A stretch of 64,000 nt of DNA, taken from positions 1-64,000 of the forward strand of contig OZ241749.1 in NCBI GenBank assembly GCA_965200945.1. The letters are read 5' to 3'. This document shows, one piece after another, positions 18,711 through 27,171 of the stretch. The position numbers were made by a program, and so were the translations under genes. Within the stretch, counting starts at the first letter, position 1. The number at the start of each line of letters is the position of its first letter. Origin of the DNA: JADCRZ01 sp965200945. GTDB taxonomy: Bacteria; Bacteroidota; Bacteroidia; Chitinophagales; Chitinophagaceae. The notes beneath the pieces were generated by a model. The model was not told where the DNA came from and ran no database searches. It was given only the letters and a program-made list of their open reading frames with translations.

Positions 18711-19991
18711 ATGGATCTGTCCTTTTATCTCACCCGACAGGAGCCGGGCAAGTTGACTTCTGTATACGCGCACATCCGGTACCACAAGGTCAAATTTAAA
18801 TACTATCTCTCCGAAAAAATCGATCCTGAGTTCTGGAACCCGAAAGAACAGCGGGCCAAAAAGACCAACCGTTTTCCCGGTAATATGGAGTTCAACCGCC
18901 GCCTTGGGAAAGTGTACGATAAGATCAAGGACCTGTACAGTGCTTACCGTAACAACAATGAAGGCCAGGATCCAACGCCTGAACAGTTTAAACTACTCAT
19001 AGACCAGGAACTGAACGGACGTACAAAACAGCCGGTAAAGTCATTGGTAGCTTTTCTGGAAGAATTGAAAGAAACGGCTTCAAACGGATCCCGGGTTCAG
19101 CCCAAGACCGGAAAACCCTACAGCAAAGCCAGCATCTCCACTTATCACTCCAGCCTTGTCCATCTGAAAGCGTTCGAGCAGGCGCGCCGCCGCAAACTTC
19201 AATTCGAGGACATAACGGTGGAATTCCATGCTGACTACACCGAATTTTTGATCAAGGAGTTCAAGCTGAAACCCAATTCGATCGGCGGTGACATCACCAA
19301 CATCAAAATGTTGATGAACGAAGCCCTGGAGAGGGGACTGCACCAGAACTACCAGTACAAAAGCCGCCGGTTCAGCATCACCAAAGAAGATACCGATTCC
19401 ATCTACCTGAATCAGAGCGAGATCATGGCGCTGCTCGATATCGATTTGTCCGATTCGCCCAAGGACGAACGCATCAGGGACATGTTCGTGGCCGGGTGTT
19501 ACACTGGCCTCCGGCATAGCGATCTGTCGGCTGTACGGCCGGAACAGATCCAAGATGGATACATCACCATCACCCAGATAAAAACAGGTCATGAAGTTGT
19601 GATACCAGTACATCCGATCGTTTCAAGCATCCTGGATAAGTACGATGGCAATTTTCCTAAGCCGGTTACGAACCAGTTTGCCAATCATTGCCTGAAGCAT
19701 ATAGGCAGGAAATGCAAACCGCTGGAGGTCCAGCTGTCCAAAACTTACACCAAGGCGGGGAGCAAGATCACCCGGACGTTCAAAAAATGGGAGCTTCTGA
19801 CCACCCACACCGCCCGCCGCAGCTTCGCAACGAACGAATACCTGGCCGGCACCAGTACCGAGACGATCATGGCTTGCACCGGTCATAAAAGCTCGGCGGC
19901 ATTCGTGAAATACCTCCGGCTTACCCCGACCGAACACGCACAGAAAATGAAAGATATCTGGGCCACGCGTAACCAAATGAAAGCAGTTTAA
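18711..19991 (+). CDS. int: Site-specific tyrosine recombinase (integrase), Bacteroidetes type
   Basis: A 426-aa integrase with an N-terminal arm-binding domain, a SAM-like core-binding domain (about 100-210) and a C-terminal catalytic domain. Active-site residues seen: Arg268 in TGLRHSD, His366 and Arg369 in HTARRSF, His392 in TGHKS and Tyr401 in VKYLRL. It cuts and joins DNA at the att repeats. The gene lies just inside the left repeat and reads inward, the usual arrangement. A purine-rich AAGGAG precedes the start by about 15 bases. All catalytic residues are intact, so it may be functional. Confidence 0.95.
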   Translation: MDLSFYLTRQEPGKLTSVYAHIRYHKVKFKYYLSEKIDPEFWNPKEQRAKKTNRFPGNMEFNRRLGKVYDKIKDLYSAYRNNNEGQDPTPEQFKLLIDQELNGRTKQPVKSLVAFLEELKETASNGSRVQPKTGKPYSKASISTYHSSLVHLKAFEQARRRKLQFEDITVEFHADYTEFLIKEFKLKPNSIGGDITNIKMLMNEALERGLHQNYQYKSRRFSITKEDTDSIYLNQSEIMALLDIDLSDSPKDERIRDMFVAGCYTGLRHSDLSAVRPEQIQDGYITITQIKTGHEVVIPVHPIVSSILDKYDGNFPKPVTNQFANHCLKHIGRKCKPLEVQLSKTYTKAGSKITRTFKKWELLTTHTARRSFATNEYLAGTSTETIMACTGHKSSAAFVKYLRLTPTEHAQKMKDIWATRNQMKAV

Positions 19992-20001
19992 CCCCCATTT
20001 T

Positions 20002-20394
20002 ATGCCTTATATAAGTTTCAATTTTTGTAAAGATAACCCTCAAGAAGACGGTTTTTTATACGTAGTAAACGGCAATTTCTTATTTGAACTGACTGATCAG
20101 GATTTAACAGATTACGAAGAGGCAATCATTTTCGAAGAAAATTTGAAAAATTGTTCTAACCCATTGGTGGTTGTCGAAATCACGTTAAAACGGCTAAAGC
20201 GAGAATTCAAAGATTTTGCAGGCATCGATATGTATGATTTGTGGGATTTGGAGGATATGCCGAGTAGGACCGACTTGGCGAAGGATTTAGACAAATATAT
20301 AATATATACAGGCTTTCAATGCAAAGCAGAGGGGTTCAATTTGCGTGGTTGTTCCATGCATCCGCACAGCGAATGGAAAAGCGCCCTGCGATGA
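20002..20394 (+). CDS. Hypothetical acidic protein of the integrative element
   Basis: A 130-aa soluble, acidic protein beginning MPYISFNFCKDNPQED, 10 bases after the integrase stop. It has no signal peptide or membrane segment. Composition is AT-rich (many TTT, AAA, GAA codons), unlike the integrase before it, which suggests a separate origin. No family recognised. Position next to the integrase would suit an excision or immunity-type factor, but nothing in the sequence shows that. Confidence 0.65.
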   Translation: MPYISFNFCKDNPQEDGFLYVVNGNFLFELTDQDLTDYEEAIIFEENLKNCSNPLVVVEITLKRLKREFKDFAGIDMYDLWDLEDMPSRTDLAKDLDKYIIYTGFQCKAEGFNLRGCSMHPHSEWKSALR

Positions 20395-20460
20395 TCCCCG
20401 CCCCATGTAACAGATGAATTGCCATTTTACTTGTTGTCCGCTGTAAGTAACCGGAGCCCA

Positions 20461-22869
20461 TCATTCCGTCCGCAGGCTTTGCGCGGGGTTTGCCAGCGCG
20501 GCTTTCAGCGTTTGTGATACCACCACGATCGCCGCAAAAAAGGTCAGCCCGGCAACCGCCGCAAGGAATGGAAATGGGGTGAGTCCGACCCGGAAGGCAT
20601 AATCGCTGAGCCAGGTTTTCATTAGGAAATAGGCGAGGGGGCAGGCCAGCAAGCCAGCAAGGAGGATCGTGCCCAAGATCTCTTCCATAAACAGCACGAT
20701 GATCCCTTTGACTGTGGCGCCTAGGATCTTGCGGATGCCGATCTCCCGGGTTCTTTTTTGCACACTCAGCGAAATGAGTCCCAGCACTCCGAGCAGCACA
20801 ATGATAAAAGCCAGCGCAGTGGCGGCATAGGAAGCCCGCTGGAGCTGTATTTCCGTTTTGTACAGCTGTTTGAGGGTGTCATTCATGAAAGTGAATTCGA
20901 ACGGGGTGCCCGGCAGGAGGGCAGCCCATTTTTCCTGAAGCGCCCTGATAGAAGGCGCTACATCGCCCGGCTTTAGCCTGATAGAAAAAACGCGGTAGGA
21001 AGGAAAGGCCCTAACCTGGTAAAACGTCAGCGGCCTGATGGGCTGCTGCATAGTGCCGAAATGGAAATTGCGGGTAACCCCCGCGACCCTGAAAACCCGG
21101 TCCCCGCCAGCATTCATCACTTTCTGTCCGAGGGCATCGGCAGGTGATTTCCAACCCAGCGCATACGCCATTTTCTCGTTGATCACGAGTTTGGAAGAAT
21201 CGGTGAGCGCGCCCTCCGGTCCATAAAAGACACCGGCCGCAAGCGGGATAGCATAGGTGCGGGCATAGTATTCATCCGTGATGATACTTTCGGATTGAAC
21301 AGCCTTCCGCGGACCTTCGTCCGGCCTGTACAGGGAAAAGACGCCGGAATTGTTGCCGTCGGGCACTTCGTACGAAAGCGACACCGCAGCAACCTGCGGG
21401 TTTTGAGCCAGTTTATTGCGTACGTCCTCCATCTGCCTTACCCCGTCCGGCGTCCAGTTCCGGGGAACCTGCAGGGAAAGGATATTGTCTTTGGCATACC
21501 CCAAGTCAGTACCAAAAAAAAGGTGTACCTGCTGCGAGATCACGATAGCGCCCGCAAATACGATCGTTGCGGTGCCAAATTGGAATGCGATCAGCAATTT
21601 TCGCAAAAGGAGCTTTTCGTGTACAGAGGTGAGCCGGCCTTTCAGCGATTCCGCCGATGGATAGGAAGACAGTAGGAACGCAGGATAAGTGCCTGCGCCC
21701 ACCCCGAGCACCACGGTGAATGCCAGGAGATACAGAATATACTGCGGAGGGAAGTCTTTTACCTGCGGTAATGCGGTATGGAGGAGCGATCCGAACAGGT
21801 CTTTGAACAGTGCGTATAAGACCACAGAAAAAACTACGGCGATCAGCACCAGCAAAAGGGATTCGGTCAGAAACTGGACAACCAGCTGGTGCTTCAGGCC
21901 GCCCATGACTTTTCTGACACCGATTTCCCTGAGGCGCCTGCCCGAAAGGCTAATGGTCATGTTAATGAAATTGATGACAGCCATCAGCAAGATAAACAAG
22001 GCGACGGCCGACAATATGAGCAGCAGTTTTCGGATCAGGCCGTTGTTCGCCGACAGGTGATACTGCTGCAACGATACCAGGAACGGGTGAAGGTTGTTGG
22101 CGACCTCCGGCGGGGCGTGCAGCTTCAGGATCCGGGCCATAGGCTGTTCCAGGTCTTTGGCTTGCACGTGTTCGTTCAGTTGCACATAACTGACCACGTA
22201 CGGATTGTTCCAGGTATCCATATCGCGGCCAAAGAATCTCATGCTTGCAGTGGACACATAAAACTGGTTGTCGTTTTCCTCGGTAATGAAAGTGACCGAA
22301 TTTTTAGCGGGTTTTTCCATCACGCCGGTGATGAGAAAATCATGTTTCGTGCCCGAAAAACTTTCTACGGACAGCGTCTGCCCGACTACATCTGCCCTTC
22401 CGAAATACTTGAGGGCCATTTCCCTCGTCAGCAGCATGGAAAACGGCCCGTCAAACACCCCTTTTTCAGTCCCGTGCAGGAGTCTGAATCCATACATCCG
22501 GAGTAAAGTGCTGTCACAGATCTGTATGCCCTGCCGGAAGCTGCGGTCGCCCTTTGAGATCACGGAAGTGATTCCATCCCACCGGAAATAATTGGCAACC
22601 AGATCCGGGTAGGCTTCTTTCAGGGTTTTTGCCAGCAGCCCGATGGAGGTTAGTTCAAGACCCTGTCCCGGGTCCTTCCATCTGCTTTGAATGATATACT
22701 GACGGGAAACATTTTTCAGCTGTTTATTTACCTGCTGTTCGCTCCACGCGAAGGAGAGGATCAACAACGCGAACGCCACGCCGGCGGAAAGCCCGGCAAT
22801 GTGAACGGCGGAATAGAACCGTTTTTTCAGAAGGTTCCGCCAGGCGATAGTGACATACATGTTGAACAT
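20461..22869 (-). CDS. FtsX-like ABC transporter permease (MacB_PCD domains)
   Basis: An 802-aa permease with two MacB_PCD/FtsX repeats: TM1 at about 20-42, a periplasmic domain to about 280, three TM helices at about 285-400, a second TM at about 430-450, another periplasmic domain, and three TMs at about 680-795. The RREIGVRKVMGG and TREIGIRKILGA loops, which contact the ATPase, are present in both halves. No ATPase gene accompanies it inside the element. In Bacteroidetes such permeases are numerous and linked to efflux or lipoprotein-type mechanotransmission. GC-rich like the chromosome, so it is an odd cargo beside AT-rich genes. Confidence 0.9.
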   Translation of the reverse strand: MFNMYVTIAWRNLLKKRFYSAVHIAGLSAGVAFALLILSFAWSEQQVNKQLKNVSRQYIIQSRWKDPGQGLELTSIGLLAKTLKEAYPDLVANYFRWDGITSVISKGDRSFRQGIQICDSTLLRMYGFRLLHGTEKGVFDGPFSMLLTREMALKYFGRADVVGQTLSVESFSGTKHDFLITGVMEKPAKNSVTFITEENDNQFYVSTASMRFFGRDMDTWNNPYVVSYVQLNEHVQAKDLEQPMARILKLHAPPEVANNLHPFLVSLQQYHLSANNGLIRKLLLILSAVALFILLMAVINFINMTISLSGRRLREIGVRKVMGGLKHQLVVQFLTESLLLVLIAVVFSVVLYALFKDLFGSLLHTALPQVKDFPPQYILYLLAFTVVLGVGAGTYPAFLLSSYPSAESLKGRLTSVHEKLLLRKLLIAFQFGTATIVFAGAIVISQQVHLFFGTDLGYAKDNILSLQVPRNWTPDGVRQMEDVRNKLAQNPQVAAVSLSYEVPDGNNSGVFSLYRPDEGPRKAVQSESIITDEYYARTYAIPLAAGVFYGPEGALTDSSKLVINEKMAYALGWKSPADALGQKVMNAGGDRVFRVAGVTRNFHFGTMQQPIRPLTFYQVRAFPSYRVFSIRLKPGDVAPSIRALQEKWAALLPGTPFEFTFMNDTLKQLYKTEIQLQRASYAATALAFIIVLLGVLGLISLSVQKRTREIGIRKILGATVKGIIVLFMEEILGTILLAGLLACPLAYFLMKTWLSDYAFRVGLTPFPFLAAVAGLTFFAAIVVVSQTLKAALANPAQSLRTE

Positions 22870-23030
22870 AACAACAGTTGAAATTCCGTTTCTTATTCGG
22901 ACACCAGAAATTGATCCAACAGGATACCAAACATGCAGTTCGTTGCAAGTCAGTAATTTAGCCTGTGTGCCGCTTCCCGGCGTTGTCCGGTTCCGGTACA
23001 GGAACTGTCCAGTAACAACGCGGCGCCGGC

Positions 23031-23486
23031 ATGCTCCGCGACGTGTGCCTGGAATGCGAGAAGCGGCCGCTGAAGTATTGCGGCTTCTGCGGCCTGCCGA
23101 TCCATGAAGGGCAGTTTTACCTGATCAGCGACCGGCTGTATGAATGCATCAGCTGCCATGAGCAGACCGAGGCCATCCTGCGCAGGAGCGCAGGCATCAG
23201 GATCCGCAAACAAATTGTATCACTCATAAGAAACACAACGAATATGTCAGAAAATTTAATCGGCGACCTGCGGGCTCGCCTCTTCAGAACCATCGACGGC
23301 CTGGAAGCAGGCACCATGTCCCACGAAACGGCTGCCCAGATCACCGATGTCGCCCGGGCTATCATAGACAGTGCCAGGGTGGAGAACGAATTTATCAAAC
23401 TCACCGGCACGAATGGCAGCGGGTTTATCCCGGTGTTGGAGGTAGCAGGGAAGGATCAGCGAAAGATTGGGCCACCTAAAAAATAA
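23031..23486 (+). CDS. Small Cys-rich (zinc-ribbon-like) protein
   Basis: A 151-aa reading frame in two parts. Residues 1-70 hold three CxxC pairs (CLEC, CGFC, CISC), a likely zinc-binding module. Residues 72-151, starting MSENLIGDLRARLF, form an all-helical region with TMSHETAAQITDVARAI. The second part has its own ATG at 23244 and could be a separate 80-aa gene, in which case the first part would be its N-terminal extension or a remnant. No family recognised. It lies between the permease and the trypsin-fold gene. Confidence 0.55.
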   Translation: MLRDVCLECEKRPLKYCGFCGLPIHEGQFYLISDRLYECISCHEQTEAILRRSAGIRIRKQIVSLIRNTTNMSENLIGDLRARLFRTIDGLEAGTMSHETAAQITDVARAIIDSARVENEFIKLTGTNGSGFIPVLEVAGKDQRKIGPPKK

Positions 23487-23526
23487 TCTCCCCAATCACT
23501 CGGCATACGAGACAAAGAAGAAAATG

Positions 23527-23534
23527 TATTTTTG
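23527..23534 (+). promoter_or_regulatory. Bacteroidetes -7 box TATTTTTG upstream of the trypsin-fold gene
   Basis: TATTTTTG matches TAnnTTTG and ends only 3 bases before the ATG at 23538. If used, the transcript would start at or inside the first codons, so either the mRNA is leaderless or the real start is later. A small palindrome CTCG-5-CGAG lies at 23499-23511. Confidence 0.4.
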
Positions 23535-23537
23535 AAT

Positions 23538-24305
23538 ATGTCAGCTCATGTAAACGAATGGTCAAAGATGATGGGTGCCCTTGTGTCGATGGAAGTAAAC
23601 AACTTCTCCCCTCAACTTTTCATCAAAAGGTTATATAAGGATAGGACTGTAAGGAAGCCTTATGCTTCTTCAGTACTATTCACAGCTCGTGATCGTTATT
23701 TTGTAATCACTGCAGGTCATAATTATCCGGATAATGAGAATCCTGAAAATATAGGAGTTCTCATTGACAGTGAATTTGTTAGTTTTGGGTCGAAGGGTTT
23801 TAAGATTGAACCAAACAATGAACAGGAGTATAATCCATCTTTTTACGATTTGGCGATATTTGAGCTCGATTTAAAAAAGGTTGAAACCATTTCTCGCAAA
23901 TACCAATTTCTTGATGGGTCGTATTTGGGGCTTTCACATGAAAACGACAGCGCTCTTTACCTTATGTTTCGTTTTCCCCAAAGAAAAAAAACAACAGCTT
24001 TACCATACGGGGCAATTGAAGCTGATGGGAAGTTTTACTTAAAACCTGTAATAGACAAAGAAAAGACGCTAATCTTGAACCTCCGACAAAAACGATCAAT
24101 TCATGCTGCGAGCACTCAAATTCAGCGGTTGCCTAAGCTTCACGGAATCAGCGGTGCCGGTGTTTGGGGGATAACCTACACTTCTGAACTCAATATTTAT
24201 TTTCAGTTGGTATCCATCGTCACTGGCCAAAATCCTGATGGAACTGCTCTGTACTCTACGAAATTGACTCATTTGGATGGCTTTATGAGTCATTTCTTTT
24301 TATAA
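23538..24305 (+). CDS. Trypsin-fold serine protease-like protein, cytoplasmic
   Basis: A 255-aa protein without signal peptide. A chymotrypsin-like catalytic triad can be read in the right order: His61 in VITAGHN (compare TAAHC), Asp104 in YDLAIFEL, and Ser205 in GISGAGVWG (compare GDSGGP). Spacing fits a small S1/S46-like trypsin fold. AT-rich codon use and its place inside an integrative element beside insertion sequences suggest a cargo gene. Intracellular trypsin-fold proteases of this kind occur in bacterial defence systems, so a role in phage sensing or toxin activation is possible but unproven. The TTG six bases upstream is rejected because it lies in the promoter box. Confidence 0.75.
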   Translation: MSAHVNEWSKMMGALVSMEVNNFSPQLFIKRLYKDRTVRKPYASSVLFTARDRYFVITAGHNYPDNENPENIGVLIDSEFVSFGSKGFKIEPNNEQEYNPSFYDLAIFELDLKKVETISRKYQFLDGSYLGLSHENDSALYLMFRFPQRKKTTALPYGAIEADGKFYLKPVIDKEKTLILNLRQKRSIHAASTQIQRLPKLHGISGAGVWGITYTSELNIYFQLVSIVTGQNPDGTALYSTKLTHLDGFMSHFFL

Positions 24306-24310
24306 AGTCC

Positions 24311-24403
24311 TCACAACGCCGGCAACCCTTCCCATTTGTACGGCTCTGTCTTGTCCTTGCCATCATTATTCACGACCAGATTGGTATATACAGACTTTTG
24401 CTC
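24311..24403 (-). pseudogene. C-terminal remnant of an unidentified gene
   Basis: The minus strand reads ...SVYTNLVVNNDGKDKTEPYK followed by WEGLPAL and a stop, about 30 codons, with a stop codon just upstream and no start. The composition is clearly protein-like. It looks like the tail of a deleted gene. Family unknown. Confidence 0.4.
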
Positions 24404-25504
24404 CTATTTAATGTACGAAGAGTGAATCAGAATTAGAAATAGCAGCAATGGCAACGACCTTATCTTTTATGTTTGCCTTCTTATTACCTGGACGCTTCGA
24501 AATTGATCTTGATATCCTTATCTGATATTCTGTAGTAAAAGAGATTGTTTCTGCAAACTCATAGAGAGTGCTGGCAATATATCCGGAAAAAAATTCTTCT
24601 TCTTTATTCATGAAGGCAAATTTTGCATTCAAGCAGCTATACGCTCTGAACTTACCTATCACTTCAAACTCTTCATGACTGTCCGCACTAAGCGCTTCAT
24701 ACCTTCGAATAATACTATCAGCTTTGTGCAAATCCATTGCAAATTCCAAAACTTGTCTAGAATTAGGATTATACCATTGGAAATCGAATTTTAATCGAAG
24801 ATCAATGACCGATGCTAGGAATTCTTTGTATGCCACAATTGCATAGTCACTGTGATTTCCGAAATCGTTGGTCAAGGGTTCGGATTCAGAGCTAGCGTTT
24901 AGAAGTTTGAAAATTCTATTTACAATTCCTTCGCTTGTCGAAGATTCTGTAAGTATAGAGTTTAAAGAAGCTGCTGGCTTAATCAAAATGCTATAAGATG
25001 CAGCTATACTTGTGTACACCTCTGTAGAAATTAAAGGAACAATTGAATTTTTGCCTTCCTTCGATCTCCTGTATCTACCTCTGTTTTTACCTTTATGTGA
25101 TCTAACGCAACATTTTTGTAAAAGCCATCAAAAGAAAGCAACGTTCGTCCTAGGGTTTCGGTTACGATAGTCCCGTACCCTACACCGATACCACTTTGTA
25201 AATGAAGGTTAAATGTTTCCCTATTCTTTACAGCAGACAGCTCTTTTACTTTATCAATTATACTTGCAGGTTGCAAATCTTCAGAAAGACTAAATGCATC
25301 AATAATCAAATCAAGATCTACTGCATCTGATTTACGGAGAAAGAAATTTTTAGCTGGCTTGTATGATTGCGGGATGTCTTTAAAAAAGGTTATTGATCGG
25401 TTGATTATTTCGGAATTCTCCACATCCTCCAATACATAATAGCTGTCCTCATTTCTTTCGATAAACTCTCTATGGCTTAAGTCGCCTTCGATAAATTGCT
25501 TCAG

Positions 25505-26768
25505 GGCATCTCTAAAAACCCAATCTACGAAGCAAAAAGTAAATGAACAAAGTGGTAAATTACATAAAATGATTTTATGAGTAAACCAAGGGGTTTGTTT
25601 GATGAGCAATACAGGTTAGAAAAACTTTCCAAACAAAAAAATCCACTCGGGAAACTGAGTAGTCACATCGATTTTGAGTATTTCCGTAAACCATTAAAGC
25701 ACTTCTTTGATAAAGCATCAGATCTTCGTAAAGGTGGCCGTCCGGCTTATGATTATATACTGATGTTTAAAGTTCTAATTCTTCAGCGGTATTATAATCT
25801 GAGTGATGACAGCATAGAATATGCGGTTCTTGACCGGTTGAGCTTTATGCGGTTTTTAGGTCTGGGTATCAACGATCCGGTTCCTGATGCAAAGACGGTC
25901 TGGCTGTTCAGAGACAAGCTTACACAAGGGGGTATGATAGAGAAGTTATTCAAGGACCTTGATAAGCAACTGGATAAAGATGGTATCATTGTTCATTCGG
26001 GGAAGCTTGTGGATGCTACCATAGTGGAAGTGCCGGTACAGAGAAACAGCCGTGATGAGAACAAAGATATTAAAGAAGGCAAAGTACCAGAAGATTGGAA
26101 GGACGATGAGAACAAGTTGCGTCAGAAAGATACGGATGCACAGTGGGTTACACATAACGGAACAGATTACTTTGGATACAAGGATCACGTGAAAGCGGAT
26201 GAGAAAACACTGCTGATAACGGGCTATGAGGTAACGACGGCTAACGTCCATGATAGCGTGGTATTGGAAGAGCTGATGAGTGATAAAGAAGATGGAGGCC
26301 AGCCGTTACATGCAGACAGTGCATACAGAAGTGAACAAATTGAAACGATGCTGCGAAGAAAGAACATAGAATCGCAGATACATGAAAAGGGATATCGCAA
26401 TCACCCACTAACCAAAAGGCAGAAACAGCGCAACAGGAAGAAATCCAAGATCAGGGCGAGGATAGAGCATGTGTTTGGATTTATGACAAACAGCATGAAT
26501 GACATTTACCTTCGATACCGGAGTTTACAAAGGATCGCTGCAGCCATCGGGTTGATGAATCTTACTTACAACATATTTCGTTTGGTTCAGTTGAATGTAA
26601 TGTTGAGCAAATAGCAGAGGATTAGTGTGCCCGGCAATGAAACAATGGACACAAATATGAAGGAATTCAAGTCAGAATAGAATTTAAACAAACAATTTAC
26701 CTTAAATCGATTGGTCATAAAAAAGACGAACAATAATTTATTCTAAAACCAGGGTTGATAGAGATGCC
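25505..26768 (+). mobile_element. IS5-family insertion sequence, about 1264 bp
   Basis: Terminal inverted repeats GGCATCTCTAAAAACCC (left, 25505-25521) and its near complement (right, 26752-26768; mismatches at two central bases). Outside them CTTCAG (25499-25504) and CTTAAG (26769-26774) form an imperfect 6-bp target duplication. One intact transposase gene lies inside. It interrupts the minus-strand gene spanning 24408-28503: the two flanks encode PYLLK and LKQFIEGD, which join in frame. Confidence 0.88.
25577..26614 (+). CDS. IS5-family DDE transposase
   Basis: A 345-aa transposase with a DUF772-type N-terminal domain (DLRKGGRPAYDYILMFK, YNLSDDSIEYAVLDRLSFMRF) and a DDE domain: first Asp in LVDATIVEVP, second Asp in HADSAYRS and Glu in RARIEHVFGFM. 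It is full length and uninterrupted, so the element may still be active. It cuts and inserts its own IS ends. Confidence 0.95.
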   Translation: MSKPRGLFDEQYRLEKLSKQKNPLGKLSSHIDFEYFRKPLKHFFDKASDLRKGGRPAYDYILMFKVLILQRYYNLSDDSIEYAVLDRLSFMRFLGLGINDPVPDAKTVWLFRDKLTQGGMIEKLFKDLDKQLDKDGIIVHSGKLVDATIVEVPVQRNSRDENKDIKEGKVPEDWKDDENKLRQKDTDAQWVTHNGTDYFGYKDHVKADEKTLLITGYEVTTANVHDSVVLEELMSDKEDGGQPLHADSAYRSEQIETMLRRKNIESQIHEKGYRNHPLTKRQKQRNRKKSKIRARIEHVFGFMTNSMNDIYLRYRSLQRIAAAIGLMNLTYNIFRLVQLNVMLSK

Positions 26769-26984
26769 CTTAAGTAAATATGGTGTAGAACGAAAAATTA
26801 AGTACCTGTCAACGGAGCCTTCGTTGGAGCAATCGACCCATTCCATGATAACAGGGTTTGCTAAGGCATCCTTATAAATGATAGTTGTTGGCGTCTCCGA
26901 AAACAACAAAGTTCCAACAAATTCATTCACTTGGGAGTGTAAATTAAACTGTGTCAGTAGGGTTTAAAAAACTAAATTCACAAT

Positions 26985-27043
26985 GTCAGACGAAGCGGAG
27001 ACAGGCTCTGTTGAGGAACAACCTTGTCAAGGAATAGTCTGAC
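26985..27043 (+). other. Possible structured RNA at the 3' end of the IS256 element
   Basis: GTCAGAC (26985-26991) can close with GTCTGAC (27037-27043), enclosing two short hairpins (ACAG/CTGT at 27001-27011; GAGG/CCTT around 27013-27025), i.e. a three-way-junction shape. A Rho-independent terminator follows 11 bases later on the same strand. No protein is encoded here. It may be a small RNA or simply a folded guard against read-through; no promoter was identified. Confidence 0.3.
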
Positions 27044-27054
27044 CCGATAGAATG

Positions 27055-27087
27055 AGCCAATTCAGGTCTTGCCTGAGTTGGCTTTTT
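27055..27087 (+). terminator. Rho-independent terminator inside the IS256 element
   Basis: A 12-bp stem (AGCCAATTCAGG with CCTGAGTTGGCT, one G-T pair) around a 5-base loop, followed by TTTTT on the plus strand. It points toward the 3' end of the transposase gene and would stop transcripts entering from the left flank. Confidence 0.75.
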
Positions 27088-27171
27088 GTAAATATACAAA
27101 TCATATTCATTCGGCCATGCCTCAAAAAACCTTTGGGCGCCAGCCCAATCCCATCTATGCCCATCAACCTG

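Noticed and set aside
22992..23007. GTTCC-GGTACA-GGAAC palindrome similar to those at 47 kb
   Set aside because: A single isolated match without GTAG flanks; likely chance.
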